A DNA stretch of 64,000 bases from Phaffia rhodozyma (taxonomy: Eukaryota > Basidiomycota > Tremellomycetes > Cystofilobasidiales > Mrakiaceae), in contig JACGZH010000001.1 of NCBI GenBank assembly GCA_014706385.1, forward strand, positions 2,546,001 through 2,610,000, given 5' to 3'. The number at the start of each line of letters is the position of its first letter. Position 1 is the stretch's first letter. Both the position numbers and the translations under genes were made by a program. Below the pieces are notes generated by a model that saw only the letters and a program-made list of their open reading frames with translations, was not told where the DNA came from and did not search any database. Positions 47,355 to 59,140 of this stretch are shown here, in pieces.

Positions 47355-47831
47355 AAGCAGACTAAAAGAAATTGGACCAAACAGATGGGCTTCGCTTTGC
47401 TTACTTTCTGCATGTCCAGAATCAGTGGCCTTCAATTATCCCATCTTGTTCTTGAGAAGATATCAAGTCAAGGCTCTCTCAAAACTTTACAGATTATCTG
47501 ATGAATTTTTTAAGCTGCATATGAATCTTCTTCTCTATGTTCTCTAATGACAAAATTACAAGCTGTCTACTGAATGGATGCGCTACACTGATTTTCTATG
47601 AAACATCCTGTCCACACTCTTCTTCTGTGTTGGCCGTTGGATCGCAGGATCTATCTGATGAGTATACTAAGAAAACATTAATGGCAATCATGATAATAAC
47701 AATAATAAAATCCAAAATGATTTTTTGCTGCGCGTCGCATAAGAGCGAGAAAGTTTCAACTCTTTCAATATTTTGCATTTTTTCCGAAAGCAAGCGACCT
47801 CGCTTTCAACATCATCATCAGCAGCAGCAGC
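47355..47831. promoter_or_regulatory. Gap upstream of MRD1
   Basis: 477 bp, A+T-rich in the middle (47440-47780), ending in CATCATCATCAGCAGCAGCAGC just before the split MRD1 start codon. No gene was recognised. Confidence 0.45.
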
Positions 47832-50792
47832 ATGTAAGGCTCCTTTGTCGTCCTCAGTAGCCGTGTCGGAAGTATGTTCTCCAAGCTGATGAACTTTGTT
47901 ACGCGCTATCAGGTCAACTCGTATCATCCTCCTCAATCTTCCACCGACGACTACTCCCGAGTCGCTTCGGTCCCACCTATCATCCGCCTCGGCTTCAGCT
48001 CCTTCTTCTTCCACCACCCCGTTGCCTCCACCTGGCTCTTCTATCACTGATCTCAAACTACTGTCCAGACGACGATTCGCTTTTGTGGGCTACAGGTCGT
48101 CTGATGAAGCCCAAAGGGCGGTTCATTGGTGGAACGGAGCTTGGTTAGAAGGCAGTAGGCTGAAGGCCGAGTTAGTGGACGACGTGAGTTCTTCTCGTAC
48201 TCTCTCTTTCAACTTGATTGACTACCATCGGGGACTTTGAGGACTGAGACACCTTGAGGGTGTTCCTTCTATTCTCTTCTTTTTTGCTTTTTTTCTTTTT
48301 ACAAACGTCTTTAGTCCAAGGCTTCAACGTCACTTCGACCGAATCACTTGCCTACACCAGAATCTCGACCACTCAAACGACCTTCGTCTCCTCCTGCTTC
48401 CACCCGTGAGCCTGTGGATCAACCTGGGACGTCCAAAAGGCTCAAAAAGTCTTCATCTGCCAAAGATAAGAACCAAAAAGAAGAGTTTATACAGTTAGCA
48501 ACTTCTAAACGAGCTAGCACGGCTGTTGGAGGGAGGTCGTGGGAAGACCTGCCCCCCGATGAAGCCGCTGCCGCGGCCACCGATGCTGCTAACTCAGGCG
48601 TCAACAAGATTGAGCCTGTTCCGGAAGTAGAGGAGCAGAAGAATGATGGAGACGCCGAGATGGACGACTCGGAATGGATGAAGAAGATGATGAGTGGAAA
48701 GGTGAAAGACGAGGTGGAAACAGAGGGTGATAATCTTAGTGCGGAAGACAAGCTCAAGAAGGTCGAGGTCGTGCATGCTGACGGGAGAGCTGTTGACGGA
48801 AGTCAGGAAGAACAAACTGTAAGAATCTCTCCGTTCCTCATTGGTTTTTTCTCTCGCTCTCTTGTCTTCCTCCGTCTCTCTCTCTCTCTCTCCGCTTTGG
48901 TAAAGAGGTGTTCATTGCTGACTATTCCTCTACTGCCCGTCCTTTTTTCACTGCCCTTCCTATGAAATAGCCTCAGGATATGATCCTCTCGACCTCTCGA
49001 TTATTCCTCCGTAATTTACCATTCTCGTGCACCGATCTAGATCTCCGTCAACTACTGAGCCCCTTTGGCTCTCTGGCTTCTGTCCATCTTCCTCATTCCA
49101 ATTCTGTACCCCCTAAGCCACTGGGTACCGCTTACGTTCTCTTTGATTCCAACCTAGCTGCGCTTGCTGCCTGGGAGAGACTTGATGGATCCAGCTTTAT
49201 GGGTCGGCTGTTACATATCCTACCCGGTCGAGCGCCGTTGGGTGGCACGACGGACAGTGAGGATAAGAGCTTGAAAGACAAGAGAAAGGAAAAGAAGAAG
49301 GCGGACGCTATGGGTGAAGGAAGAGAGTTTGAATGGGGCTTTTTGTTCATGAACGTACGTCACACTCTTTAGATACAATGTGACCACCATGTTCATTTAT
49401 TAACTACCCCGACTGTGAATTGTTTTCTCTCAGAGTGACGCTGTGGTTTCTTCTATTGCCGACAGGATGAACATTTCTAAAGCCGACATCCTCAACTCCG
49501 AATCTGGTAATGCAGCTGTGAAGCTTGCTTTGGCCGAGACCCATGTCATCCAGGAAACGAAGCAGTACTTTGAAGAGGTCAGTCTAATTTAGGGAAATGC
49601 TGTTTCTCTTTTTTTTACTGATGGGGTTTCGCCATGGTTATCAATTTCTTCAGGAAGGACTCCTTTTAGACTCTCTCTCGCCGTCAACACCTCGTTCTCC
49701 TACGATTCTTTTGGTGAAGAACATCCCTTACGGTACGACCCATGCTATGCTCACAGAGATGTTCGCCGCTCATGGCGAGATCGTTCGGCTGCTTCTTCCG
49801 CCGGCGGGGACGATGGCGATAGTCGAGTTTGTAGACGCAGTTGGTGCTCGAGCCGCATTCAAAGCGCTTGCGTACAAGCGAATGGGCAATTCGATCATGT
49901 ATCTCGAGAAGGGCCCGAAAGGACTGTTCAATGGAGTACCTAAGGCCAAGACTGTTCCAGCTGTGGCCTCTGACACGTCCGATGCCACTGTCGTCAAAGA
50001 CGACGATGAGACGGCTGTTTCTAGGACGGCTGCACCGAACGCAACGTTATTCATCAAGAATTTGAACTTTACCACCACTTCCGCGCTTCTAACCAGCACA
50101 TTCTCCCACTTGGCTTCTTTCTCGTTCGCACGGGTCCAGACCAAACCAGATCCCAAACGGCCTGGTCAGAAACAGAGCATGGGTTTCGGATTCGTTGGCT
50201 TTGGTTCAGCCGAAGCTGCTCAAGCGGCCAAGGCGGCTATGCATGGTTTCAAGCTTGAGGGCCATGCGCTCGAGGTTGGCTTCGCGAAACGGGGAACAGA
50301 TGATGACGACATGGAAGGAACGGATGACAAGAAGGAGGGTGGGAAGAAGGGATGGAGGGAGACGACCACCAAGATGGTGGTCAAGAATATTCCGTTCGAG
50401 GCCACCAAGAAAGATATCCGAGAGCTCTTTACGTTCGTGTCCTTTAAATTTTCTCTCTTTTGCTCGTTGAGATCGATGACTCGCTTACCTGAACATTTTC
50501 ATATGTTCTCTCCAGCGCGTACGCTCAAGTCAAGTCTGTTCGACTTCCCAAGAAATTCAATGCTCAGGGCCGAGGTTTCGCTTTCCTCGACTTCTTTTCT
50601 CGTCGAGAAGCCGAGGCCGCTATGGCCGCTCTCAAGCATACCCATTTGCTTGGTCGACATCTTGTGCTCGAATGGGCCGAGGAGGATCTCAATTTGGACA
50701 AGCTCCGAGAGGATGCGGCCGAGGTCAAGAGGGCGAACGAAGAGCCTGGAGGAGCAGAGAAGAGGGGAAAGAAGACAAAGGTGGTTATGTGA
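47832..50792 (+). CDS. MRD1: Multiple RNA-binding-domain protein MRD1 (RBM19), 18S rRNA processing
   Basis: Nucleolar protein of the small-subunit processome. Five RRMs are visible: STRIILLNLPPTTTPESL with RRRFAFVGYRSSDEA; STSRLFLRNLPFSCTDLDL with GTAYVLFDS; TILLVKNIPYGTTHAMLTEM with MAIVEFVDAVGA; ATLFIKNLNFTTTSALLTS with SMGFGFVGFGSAEAA; and KMVVKNIPFEATKKDIREL with GRGFAFLDFFSRREAEA. The linker block DRMNISKADILNSESGNAA is specific to Mrd1. The start codon is split: AT at 47832-47833, a 79-nt intron (gtaagg...atcag, 47834-47912), then G at 47913, giving MSTRIILLNLPP. No ATG in the same frame exists closer to RRM1. The last exon ends GKKTKVVM. Introns are near 48183-48314, 48820-48970, 49354-49435, 49578-49652 and 50433-50516. 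Confidence 0.92.
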
Positions 50793-51104
50793 TTATAATA
50801 TGAACCATGCAAACCCAACATGCTATGAGCGCCTTGGTCTTGAGCCTTAGCTGACGGCGGTTAAATAGATGAATCGATCGAAAATCAAAAACACTATAAG
50901 CGACCTTTCTTTTTCACCTTCTTTTTTTCTTTATGACGATCGTCACCGTTCAGCTTCATTTTCTCGATCAGCTCCTGCTAGCCATCCTGGTCGAACGGCA
51001 TATCGCTTTCTTCCTTGTTGTATCATCCTTCTCTTCTCAGTGTAAACCCTCCTGATACGCGTTTGAAACACTTGTCTGCCACTGCTCGACTGAAAAAGCC
51101 ACTC
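50793..51104. promoter_or_regulatory. MRD1 3' region and promoter of the next gene
   Basis: Gap of 312 bp between two plus-strand genes. T-rich tract at 50905-50935. Nothing else recognised. Confidence 0.4.
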
Positions 51105-52013
51105 ATGTCCACAGTCTCTTGTTCAACTTCAGGTTCAGACCAAGAACAGACGGACCGCAAGCTTCAAGACTTTTTACTAGCCAAGATCCCCGTACGAAAT
51201 TCAGAAGAGCTTCTCGATGCACATTGTATGTAAAGCTGAGACTGCTTCCCGTTCTTCTGAGTCATAGGCTCGCTTCCATCCGTTGCTCCTCCGACCTCCA
51301 GGTCCCGTCAATCCGGCGAAAGGAACATCTTGGGACCCTTCACTTGTTAGCCTAATCGATGCTAGTCAGTCACAAAACGATCAGCTGTTGCTAAGCTCTC
51401 AACTTGGCTGACGTGGCAATTCGTTTCTGTCTATAATTGTTCTACTGCTGAAATGAAGATGAAGACCATGTTCCGGTCTGCGCCTTACCCGCTCTTCACC
51501 TTCTCAATTCCGACTGGGACGCTCCACATATGATCCTCCAGGACCACGAGAAAGAAGAGCAAGGGATATTCGATTAGTTTGTTTCTTCTTATTTTCGTTT
51601 GTCGTGCCTGATGGTCCGACTAATTCATTTACTACTTCTTCTTCTGCTTTTGCTAATCACAACAATCGGCATGTCTTTGTCTCTCATGTCTCATCTCGAC
51701 TTCCAGCTTGCATACGATCCTGCATCGATCTGAAGGAGGATCGCTCTCACAGGAGCCCGAGGGTGAGGCCGATGGGTTCTGGAATGCAACCCAATGGGTT
51801 CCGCTTTTGTCGCATCCGTTCCTCCTCGAAGCATATCCTGACTCAGGAGGTGACCTATCAAAAGCCAAGGAGGGGGCTAAACAGTTCATTTTGGATTGTG
51901 AGCATGCTGGGCGGTCGGGATCGGAACAGGAGAGAAAAACGGTAGATGAGAGAAATTGGAGGGAAATCAAAGGACTGCTGAAGTGGGCGATGGTGCACGG
52001 GAAGACTGATTGA
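51105..52013 (+). CDS. Small conserved fungal protein with an LHxILHRxEG motif, function unknown
   Basis: Assembled from four exons. MSTVSCSTSGSDQEQTDRKL leads to EELLDAH, joined by 51231-51300 (gtatgt...ccag) to CPVNPAKGTSWDPSLVSLID. An intron from a gtcagt donor near 51364 to 51450 gives NEDHVPVCALPALHLLNSDW. The next intron (51579-51708, gtttgt...tccag) joins GIFD to YLHTILHRSEGG. The region HLLNSDWDAPHMILQDHE plus LHTILHRSEGG plus GFWNATQWVPLLSHPF has the pattern HLL..DWd.AH.i.Q...LH.ILHR.EGD..NA.yW that I associate with uncharacterised small fungal proteins. The end is KWAMVHGKTD. The two middle splices are inferred from frame and motif continuity. Confidence 0.65.
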
Positions 52014-52326
52014 GACGATGTAAATGTTGATATCTGGGCCCTATGACCAATGCAGTTTGTACTTTTTGCAATATCAAACGATTTAAGTCAGGCTTTCCAA
52101 TTGATTATGGTCCGTTTTTTTTCTATCAATTTTTATGGGCATATTTCAATGGGTATTACCGATCGATAAAGAAAACGAATAGCAATGAAAAGGGTTTGAT
52201 TTTTTCCGCAAACCCACATGGTCGGGCTTGCAGAACGAACGAAAAGGGAAACAAACAGAAGTGGCAGAGGGCAAAAAGGAGGAGAGTTAACGTATAGAAG
52301 TCATAAAAACAAGACGTCGCGTTCGC
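52014..52326. other. Convergent 3' gap
   Basis: 313 bp between a plus-strand stop and a minus-strand stop, A+T-rich with GAAAAGG repeats. Nothing recognised. Confidence 0.45.
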
Positions 52327-54000
52327 TCAGAACTGATGATCCAAATCGTCCCGGGGCCTTGTGCTGTTGCCTCTGCTATGATCACCTCCAGACGAGTTGG
52401 AAATCAAGGAAGGAGATGAGCCAGACGGGGCTCGGTTTCGTCGAGGCTGAAAACAGAACAGAAGCAAAAACACAGATGAGAAAGTGTAAGTTTCACGTCA
52501 GTGAACTTGAGTAAATCTAGCATATATTTTCTCGGATGAACGTCGTGCACGAGAACACAAAAGAAGATAACGAATGACTGACAGCTCCATAAGTCTCGCC
52601 CCATGCGGGGACGTCGTCATCATTATCATAGTTGACCTGCTTTTTGGATACCTTTTTGCTCGACTTTTTAGATTTCTTAGGTTCGTCCACCGTGTTGTCG
52701 AACGTATACTGAGAGGGTCGGCTACGCGAAGAGCCTCCGGCGCCCTCGAAGTTCATCGGGTAATGATGATGCCGTTGGTTGGGAGCTTCGGCTAGAGTGT
52801 ATAAAGAGAGACGAGGTAGCCAGAAAACATATTGATAAACATGATTAAAGAAAAGGGAGAAGACATCGTCAGAACGATAACATTAAAAAGAACCTTGATC
52901 AATCCAAAACATTCCAGCTGATGTACAAGGAAAGGAAGATTCAGAGAATTGATAACATGCCTTCGTTGTAGAACTCGACTTCGTTCTCGTCCCATAACCT
53001 GTCTTCTCGACCTCTGCTCGCACCTCCTCCGCCGGCCATGGAAGTATCAGTCGGATTGGCCAAAACGTCCGCGATCTGGCCTTCTTCGTAATCCTGGCCT
53101 TCCAAAGTTGAATGGGCGTTTCGCTCTTCGTATCTGAGCGTCATTCCAATCGAGTAATGAAAGATTTTGTTCAGTTACATATATAGTAGCAAAGGGATGG
53201 AGTCGGAACAAAAGACATCGGAAGAGAAAGGAGACTACTGTTCTGAGGACTGGAAAGTGGGCTTACCTTCCGGACCACGCGTTCTTCGCTTTTCTCCTCT
53301 GCTGTTCGGAATCATCCACCAGTCCGGCTTTCAACGCCCATTTAGGGGTCCGCTTCTTGTTAGTGTTGTTTCGAATGTTTTGAACATAGCTGGCAGTATC
53401 AGTGTTTATACGAAAAGAAGAAAAGAAAGAGAAACCCCCTCCCCCCAAAATGGATGGTTGTAAGTATGGTTCAGTATAGAGTCGTGCCAAGACTACTTCT
53501 CCTTTCCCGGGAATTCACGACGTGTAGACTTACAAATTGTGTCCGTGGCCAGGAAAGTCTTTTACAAACAGAAAGCAAAGCATGTCAGAATAGAGTTGTT
53601 TACAGTATATGAGCACTCTTTCGGGAAGAGAACGAATGTGTGCAGATCAAAGCTGACAAGAAACTCACAGCCACAGATCGTACAGAAGACATTGATGAAG
53701 AAATCAGTGCCGATTCCGAAGCGAAGAGCGACGGCTTTTTGTTCGAATTTAACCCCGAAAGAGAGCAATCAGTATACCGACAGTGAGTGAACAGTCGGTG
53801 TATCAAGGTCTTTCTGTCAGGTATCGAACAAGGGGGGGGGAAAAAAGAGGTATAGACAGAAGGGAAGGAAAGGGGATGAGAATGAGACGCGTACCAAGGG
53901 GAGGCAGGAGAAACCCGGCGATCATAACGGCTCCGGTCAACCCATGATGCTTCTTGACTTTGAACTCAAGTTTCTTCGGAAGATGGTGATTGTAAGACAT
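52327..54000 (-). CDS. PMP3/RCI-type small membrane protein with a long hydrophilic C-terminal tail
   Basis: UPF0057/PMP3 proteins are two-helix membrane proteolipids that affect membrane potential and stress tolerance. Exon 1 starts MSYNHHLPKKLEFKVKKHHG and GAVMIAGFLLPPLAVALRF. Exon 2 gives FGIGTDFFINVFCTICGY, exon 3 FPGHGHNF, exon 4 YVQNIRNNTNKKRTPKWALK. Together they restore the PMP3 pattern (PPLxVxxxxGxxxDFxINxxLTxxGYxPGHxHxFY). Further exons encode a tail: YEERNAHSTLEGQDYEEGQI, ENEVEFYNEG, AGGSSRSRPSQYTF, DNTVDEPKKSKKSSKKVSKK, DVPAWGETYG and RRNRAPSGSSPSLISNSSGG. It ends DDLDHQF at 52327. Yeast PMP3 is about 55 residues, so most of this protein is extra. At least five introns. A CACGTG lies 196 bp upstream. 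Confidence 0.82.
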
Positions 54001-54677
54001 GGTCGATGACTCCTACACGAATGGATGTCGAGGTCCAAACAGAAATGGATGAGGTTTGATGGGGAAGTAGAACTCAAGTTTGCGTGTTGGAAGTGTAGAT
54101 CAGTTTGTTCCCGTCATCGGTAGACCGGACGGGCGGGGGCCGTCGGGCATGATGGTGTCAACCCTAACACGTTGAGCACAGCAAGGATCGACAGTCACGT
54201 GCACTTTCCGCCTTGATCTGTCCCCAACGTTCCCGTGTGAGTTCCACGAGACAAGGCTACGATCGGCAGAAATAACATCCTCATACTTTGAGTAACGGCC
54301 ACAAGTGCTTACTAGTGATAGGCGTTCGATAGAACTGTATAGAGGCTATATGGAGTAGTGATACAATTATAGGGCAGAGAAGAAGGTTGAGAGCTGACTG
54401 TACGAGACAAATGGTGGAGGTCAAGATATGCAAGTAAAGAATGACCCAAGATATGATAAAGAAATAACTCCGCAAGTAGAGTGAGCAGAAAGTTTGATAT
54501 GTTTAACAATTATGCGTTGATCTAGCAATATGGATAATAAACCATGCGTTTGAAAGATATTTGGGGGAAAGGGGTGGAGTCATGAAGGCACACCTGAGAC
54601 TCCCAAGCGCATTCACCGAAAGAGTGAGGGGACAGGGCAGGTATAGATACAAAAGTGATGAGCAGTTTCACTGGCTC
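54001..54677. promoter_or_regulatory. Promoter of the PMP3-type gene and 3' region of the VTT gene
   Basis: 677 bp. CACGTG at 54196-54201 (context AGTCACGTGCAC). The stretch 54300-54560 is A+T-rich. No gene was recognised. Confidence 0.45.
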
Positions 54678-57561
54678 TCAACGAGTTCCAGACATCAGAC
54701 CTTCTCGAATATGACCAGAGTTAGTGGAACCCTCCTCCATTCCGCGCATCCAGTCGACTCCCATCCATTTACTAGCCATGGCGCCGATGGAGCCAATAGA
54801 TCGTTGAAGGATACCAAGCATGCCGGCTGCACCTCGACCACGACCCATCCTCGTCAAAAGGGGTAGTGCCCACCACCCGGCAGAGGCGGATGTCTCGATC
54901 GGCGGTCCCCGACCGTCCTGTACGGTTACCGTCGTCTTGGGCTTGAGAAGAACGGGAACGAGAGACAGTAGGGAGAGAGCAACGAGCTTGATGATGATGC
55001 TCGGGTCCCGCAAAAGGGAAGTAATTGATTCCGATGGGGCCGGGTCCTGTGGGTCGGAGGATGGATTAGTTGGTTGAGAAATCTGCATGAGCAAAGCGCC
55101 CACCTGGGACGTCACATACTGGCCAGAAAACAAAGAGCAGAGGCAAGAGGCGAAGTGGATGATATCAGCAATAGAACAGAGCATGCGCCGAGAAGGAAAA
55201 GAGAGAAAAGAGAAAATGAACATACGTTCCAACTGAGACTGCCTGCTGCAAACGTTCCACAGAACACATCCCACCGGACGCCCACCACCCCACATGCAAC
55301 GTTCATCCCGCTCCAGGGGACAAGCCCGGTCGCTCGCATGACAAACAGTTTTCTCCAGGGGCCTGATCCAAAGCCGGTTTGCTTACTACCACCAGCATTG
55401 GTGGATAAGCCAGGTGAGGCGATCGAGGCCCGAACAACGGCGAGTTGGGTGGGAAACAGCAGAGTGATCAACGGAGAGAGGGGTCGAGAGAGAAGGTAGG
55501 AGCAAAAACCGCCGAGTGTGGTCGAGCAAGTGAGAAAGAACACGGCAGGAACTGCAGGGAGAAGAGCACCGAGGAGGACATTCTAAATGAATGAGAGGTG
55601 GGAAAAGGTCAGGGTGAGAAGGAATAAAGAAGAAAGATGTTGTTAATTCTGGAATTTGTTTTCCCAAGAATATCTGAATAGACAATTGAGCTAGACTTAC
55701 AAGTACAACCGAACCAGGGACACTCCAGGCATGAGTCCAAACCCCAGCTAAGCCCAAGGCAAGCATGGTGTGCAGATAACCTGAGGTCGAGTGTTCCATG
55801 TAGCGATTGATGGCTGAAGAAACAAGTTGGATGTCGGCTGAGGACTTTGGAATCCTTCCCTCAAAACTTGGTGGGCTGGATTCGAAAGAAACAATAGAAG
55901 TACCGCGAAAGGGCGATGAGTGATTTGGAAAAAGAGACTTTACAGAAGAGAGTAACAAACGAAAATTGCAATATTTACATAGGCAATCCTCTGAGGAGGC
56001 CGATAACGATCCCAAAGCTACATAGAAAGGCGATGGCGATGGCGATAAGAGTAGGAATCATACCCTTTGCGAGCTGGCGAAGTTCTCTGGTGGTGACTCG
56101 CCTGGCCGTGCTGACGGTGGTAGTGACCTCATTCAGGGAATCCCCGTTGCGAACGAGATCGATGCTAGATCGAGAATGGGCAGGACGGAAGTTGTAGCTA
56201 GAGAGTGACGAGGATGAAAGCGCGGGAGTGGGTAGGGACGGAGGGAATGCGTTCTGGTCGTCGTAGAAGTAGGATGTCTGATGCGAGCTCGAAGCGTTCT
56301 GATCCGTCTCGGGTGGGTTGGAAAGTAGGGTGGTGGAAGAGGAAGTAAATGTGAGTGTGGGCCTGCGGGGAAGCGAATTGAACGGGATCAATGGGAGATG
56401 AAGATTGGATCCGTGCTGCTGTACCCTGATCCGGAGACTAGCCTCCGAGCCGTCCTGGGAGCCAGACGCATTTTCTTCATCAGAGTCGATATCACTCGAG
56501 TCAGAACCGTCTTGATGATGGTAAGATTCGAGTCTGTCGGTTGGAGAATGTTCGGTATCGGACTCTTCTGGATATCTCCAAAGTTGATCTCTGGAGTTCG
56601 TGCCGATGCCCAGGTTACCTACACTGGCATTAGAGAATCCAAAAAGACTTTCTCCCCAGGGCTTGGACCGCTTGGGAGGTCCGTGTTTATGGGCTGTCGA
56701 GGTGGTCGTCGACCTGGGCCCATTGGCTGGACTCTGTCGCTTCGAACTGGGCGGATTTTTGAGAGGCTGAACGCCAAGCGAGAGACTCCTGCCTCGACCG
56801 TGGGTAGGCTGATTAGGGTTCTTAGGTTTGATCCAGGTATCCGCGTCTCTCGGTCTACTTGGGGTGTCTGGTTCGTCCTCTATTGATTCAAACTGCCTGG
56901 TAGACGACGGAAGAACGGAGAGGGTAGGTGCTCTCGAACGAGGATATATGCTTGGGTTAAGCCCAACAGAGGGTAAGGGAGACGCTCTTTGAGAGGGAGA
57001 CTGATGGTGGGTAGTCGAGGCTGACGATTGGGATGGTAAGAAAGAGGGATGTGAAGGCGACGACGTGGAGAGCAACAGGGACGGATCGGTCGCGGTGATC
57101 GAACGGCCTCTGTTGGGTGGGAAAAGAGAATGGGAGTAGACAGATTAGCACTCATTGAGAGGGGACAGAAAGAAGAAAAAGAAGAAAAGATGAGGTGAGG
57201 AAAACCAGAGCCAGAGACAAAGACGTAGCCCAGTGATGCTCAGCGAGCCAATAGAGATGGATGGACTTTGCAGGAAAAGATAAACGCTTGTCCGAGAGAG
57301 GCACAAATTAGAGACTGACCTGCTACGCATTCTAGATACACTCGGCCGAAACGAGGAGGACGACTGTGAATCTGGATAGAGCGTAGTCGATGTCGCCCGG
57401 GAAGACAGAGGTGGTCTAGATGCAGGCGGAAGAGGAGGTTGTGAGGAGGAGGCGGAGAATTCTGCGGCCGTCGAGTTGGGAGACGAGGCCAACAAGGATG
57501 AATGGCTGAAGGTCGTTGCGGCCGAGGAAGGCGTGGACGGGTTGGTTCTGTTGATCGTCAT
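54678..57561 (-). CDS. VTT-domain (TVP38/TMEM41/DedA superfamily) membrane protein with long disordered N-terminus
   Basis: Family members act at ER/Golgi membranes; TMEM41B and VMP1 are lipid scramblases. Start at 57561 (MTINRTNPSTPSSAATTFSH). About 400 residues of Ser/Pro-rich, low-complexity sequence follow, including acidic DSSDIDSDEENASGSQDGSE. The first helix is GMIPTLIAIAIAFLCSFGIV. The VTT core is WSVPGSVVLNVLLGALLP, VFFLTCSTTLGGFCSYLLSR and FVMRATGLVPWSGMNVACGV, followed by GTFAAGSLSWNYVTSQVGAL, matching the LR-TPFxPxxxxNxxxG...GxxxG layout. A last helix (LVALSLLSLVPVLLK) and a soluble tail with WMRGMEEGSTNSG close it. Introns are near 57112-57320, 55850-55978, 55582-55700 and 55125-55225. 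Whether it scrambles lipids cannot be told. Confidence 0.78.
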
Positions 57562-58289
57562 TTCCGAACGGTGAATATCCCTACTATTTGAGATGTTAAA
57601 AATTCTTCCTTCCCGGCTTCCCACAGCTAACAGAAGGAGAGTGCTCTGGGATAAGAGCAGGCAAACGAAGACGAAGCAGAAGATCAAATGGATGAGAGAT
57701 TCACGAAAGCAGAGGAATGAACGAGTGACGGCAGAGAAGGAGAGAAGAAGGTGATATGTCAGGGCCTACGTAAAAAGCTTAGACAAGAGTATTCCTGATA
57801 AAATATCTGATTGTTCGCGACTTAATTGAAAAGAAAGTTGCATGACGCGCGGTCACCACGTGCCAACCTTTCTGCACAGCTTACAGGTCATCCGAGCCTC
57901 GGCCCCCGGACCCGCTCGGTCATCTCTGCCCGGTCAGCCCACACATGCGCACTCCCCATAGGCTTTGTCAGCTACCCCTGCCCGGCTTGCTAAGCCGATG
58001 CTTACAGGCGGTCTCTCCACGCCCTCTGCTTCTGCCCGGCTCGGCTCGGCTGACGATTACCCTTGCCAACGAACGACCGGGCGCGGATTATCAACCATCG
58101 CCTTCCCTCGTTGCTCGAAATGACCGAGGGTCTGCAGTTTTCAATGTACATTACGTTCGCTCGAGATTTGGCTTATAAGATGGCCTTTCAGTTGGGATAA
58201 TCTTGGTTTCATCCTCATCTCGCATCCAAGTAAACACTCTTCAAGCTTTGAACTAGACAAGCTCGATCATACTCCAAGCATAAACAACA
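57562..58289. promoter_or_regulatory. Divergent promoter with CACGTG and repeated GCCCGG motifs
   Basis: 728 bp between divergent starts. CACGTG at 57857-57862. Between 57900 and 58085, TGCCCGG occurs three times, with further GACCGGGC and GGCTCGGCTCGGCT runs. The GCCCGG-rich patch is markedly more G+C-rich than its surroundings. CGG triplets in pairs are the usual half-sites of fungal zinc-cluster factors; no factor is implied here. Confidence 0.5.
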
Positions 58290-58769
58290 ATGTTTACTAC
58301 TCTTGCCTCTACTACCACTACTACCACTGCCGCCTTGTTGCCCAAACGACTCAAGCGTTGGACACGGCCCTCCTGCCGGACTTCCAGCTCGGCTTCCGGA
58401 TCTAGTAGCGAGGACGAACTCAGTAAGTCTCTATACTGCCCTGTCTCTCACTTGATCCTTATCTAAGTCTACATAGACTTATCACCCTCATCCCTCTTCT
58501 TTCTTTCCATTTCAGCTCGCCCGGCAAACCTGACGCCCAGAGAGAGACGTCCGATTGAACCGACGTCACCGCTGGTGACCTCGCCCACAGAGTTCATCCC
58601 TTCCACCTTCTCGCGCTCCTCACCCATGTCTAGGTCCACCAGACCAAAACTATCCAGAGCAGACACTCCTACTCCATTGTCCCCAAGATCAAGCCAAGCC
58701 ATCGGTGTGAACCTCCGAGTAGGTGGCTGGATCGGCGTTCCTTCATCCTCCTTGATCACTTCCCCTTGA
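58290..58769 (+). CDS. Small Ser/Thr/Pro-rich basic protein, unknown function
   Basis: Two exons. MFTTLASTTTTTTAALLPKR, then LKRWTRPSCRTSSSASGSSS and EDEL, spliced at a gtaagt donor (about 58422) to a cag acceptor (58515). The second exon encodes TRPANLTPRERRPIEPTSPL and ends WIGVPSSSLITSP. The clean splice, the in-frame continuation and the CAACA leader before the ATG support a real gene of about 130 residues. Several SP/TP sites suggest phosphorylation. No family recognised; no membrane segment or CaaX end. Confidence 0.55.
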
Positions 58770-59140
58770 TCGGTTGACCTTGTGGCCTTTGTCTTCGAAT
58801 CTTTTTCTTTCAAGCCTTTCTGTTGTATAGATAACGACCATATAGTGTAGAACTAGAACTCTCAAATAATAATAATGATAATAACAACAATGATATGATG
58901 AACACCTCCTGTCATCATATCATACAGATTGAATGGAGTTATCTTAAAATCGAACGTTCTTTCTTGTCTAATACACACAGTCTTTGATAATATTTCCCGC
59001 ACAAGGAAGAAAAAAGACAAATGCGCTAACACTGGAAGAAGCGAGAAAATGCATGCTAGGTCACGACAAACAGGTTGATTGGTTTTTGGTAACCTATGTA
59101 CACTCCTAATTAGGCCAAGACCTGAGTTTTTACAAATCAA
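58770..59140. other. Convergent 3' gap
   Basis: 371 bp between a plus-strand stop and a minus-strand stop. AATAATAATGATAATAACAACAATGATATGATG-like A+T repeats at 58866-58920. Nothing else recognised. Confidence 0.45.

Noticed and set aside
58290..58769. Pheromone precursor near the STE6-like remnant
   Set aside because: The only small plus-strand gene considered ends LITSP, not in a CaaX box, and lies 15 kb away.
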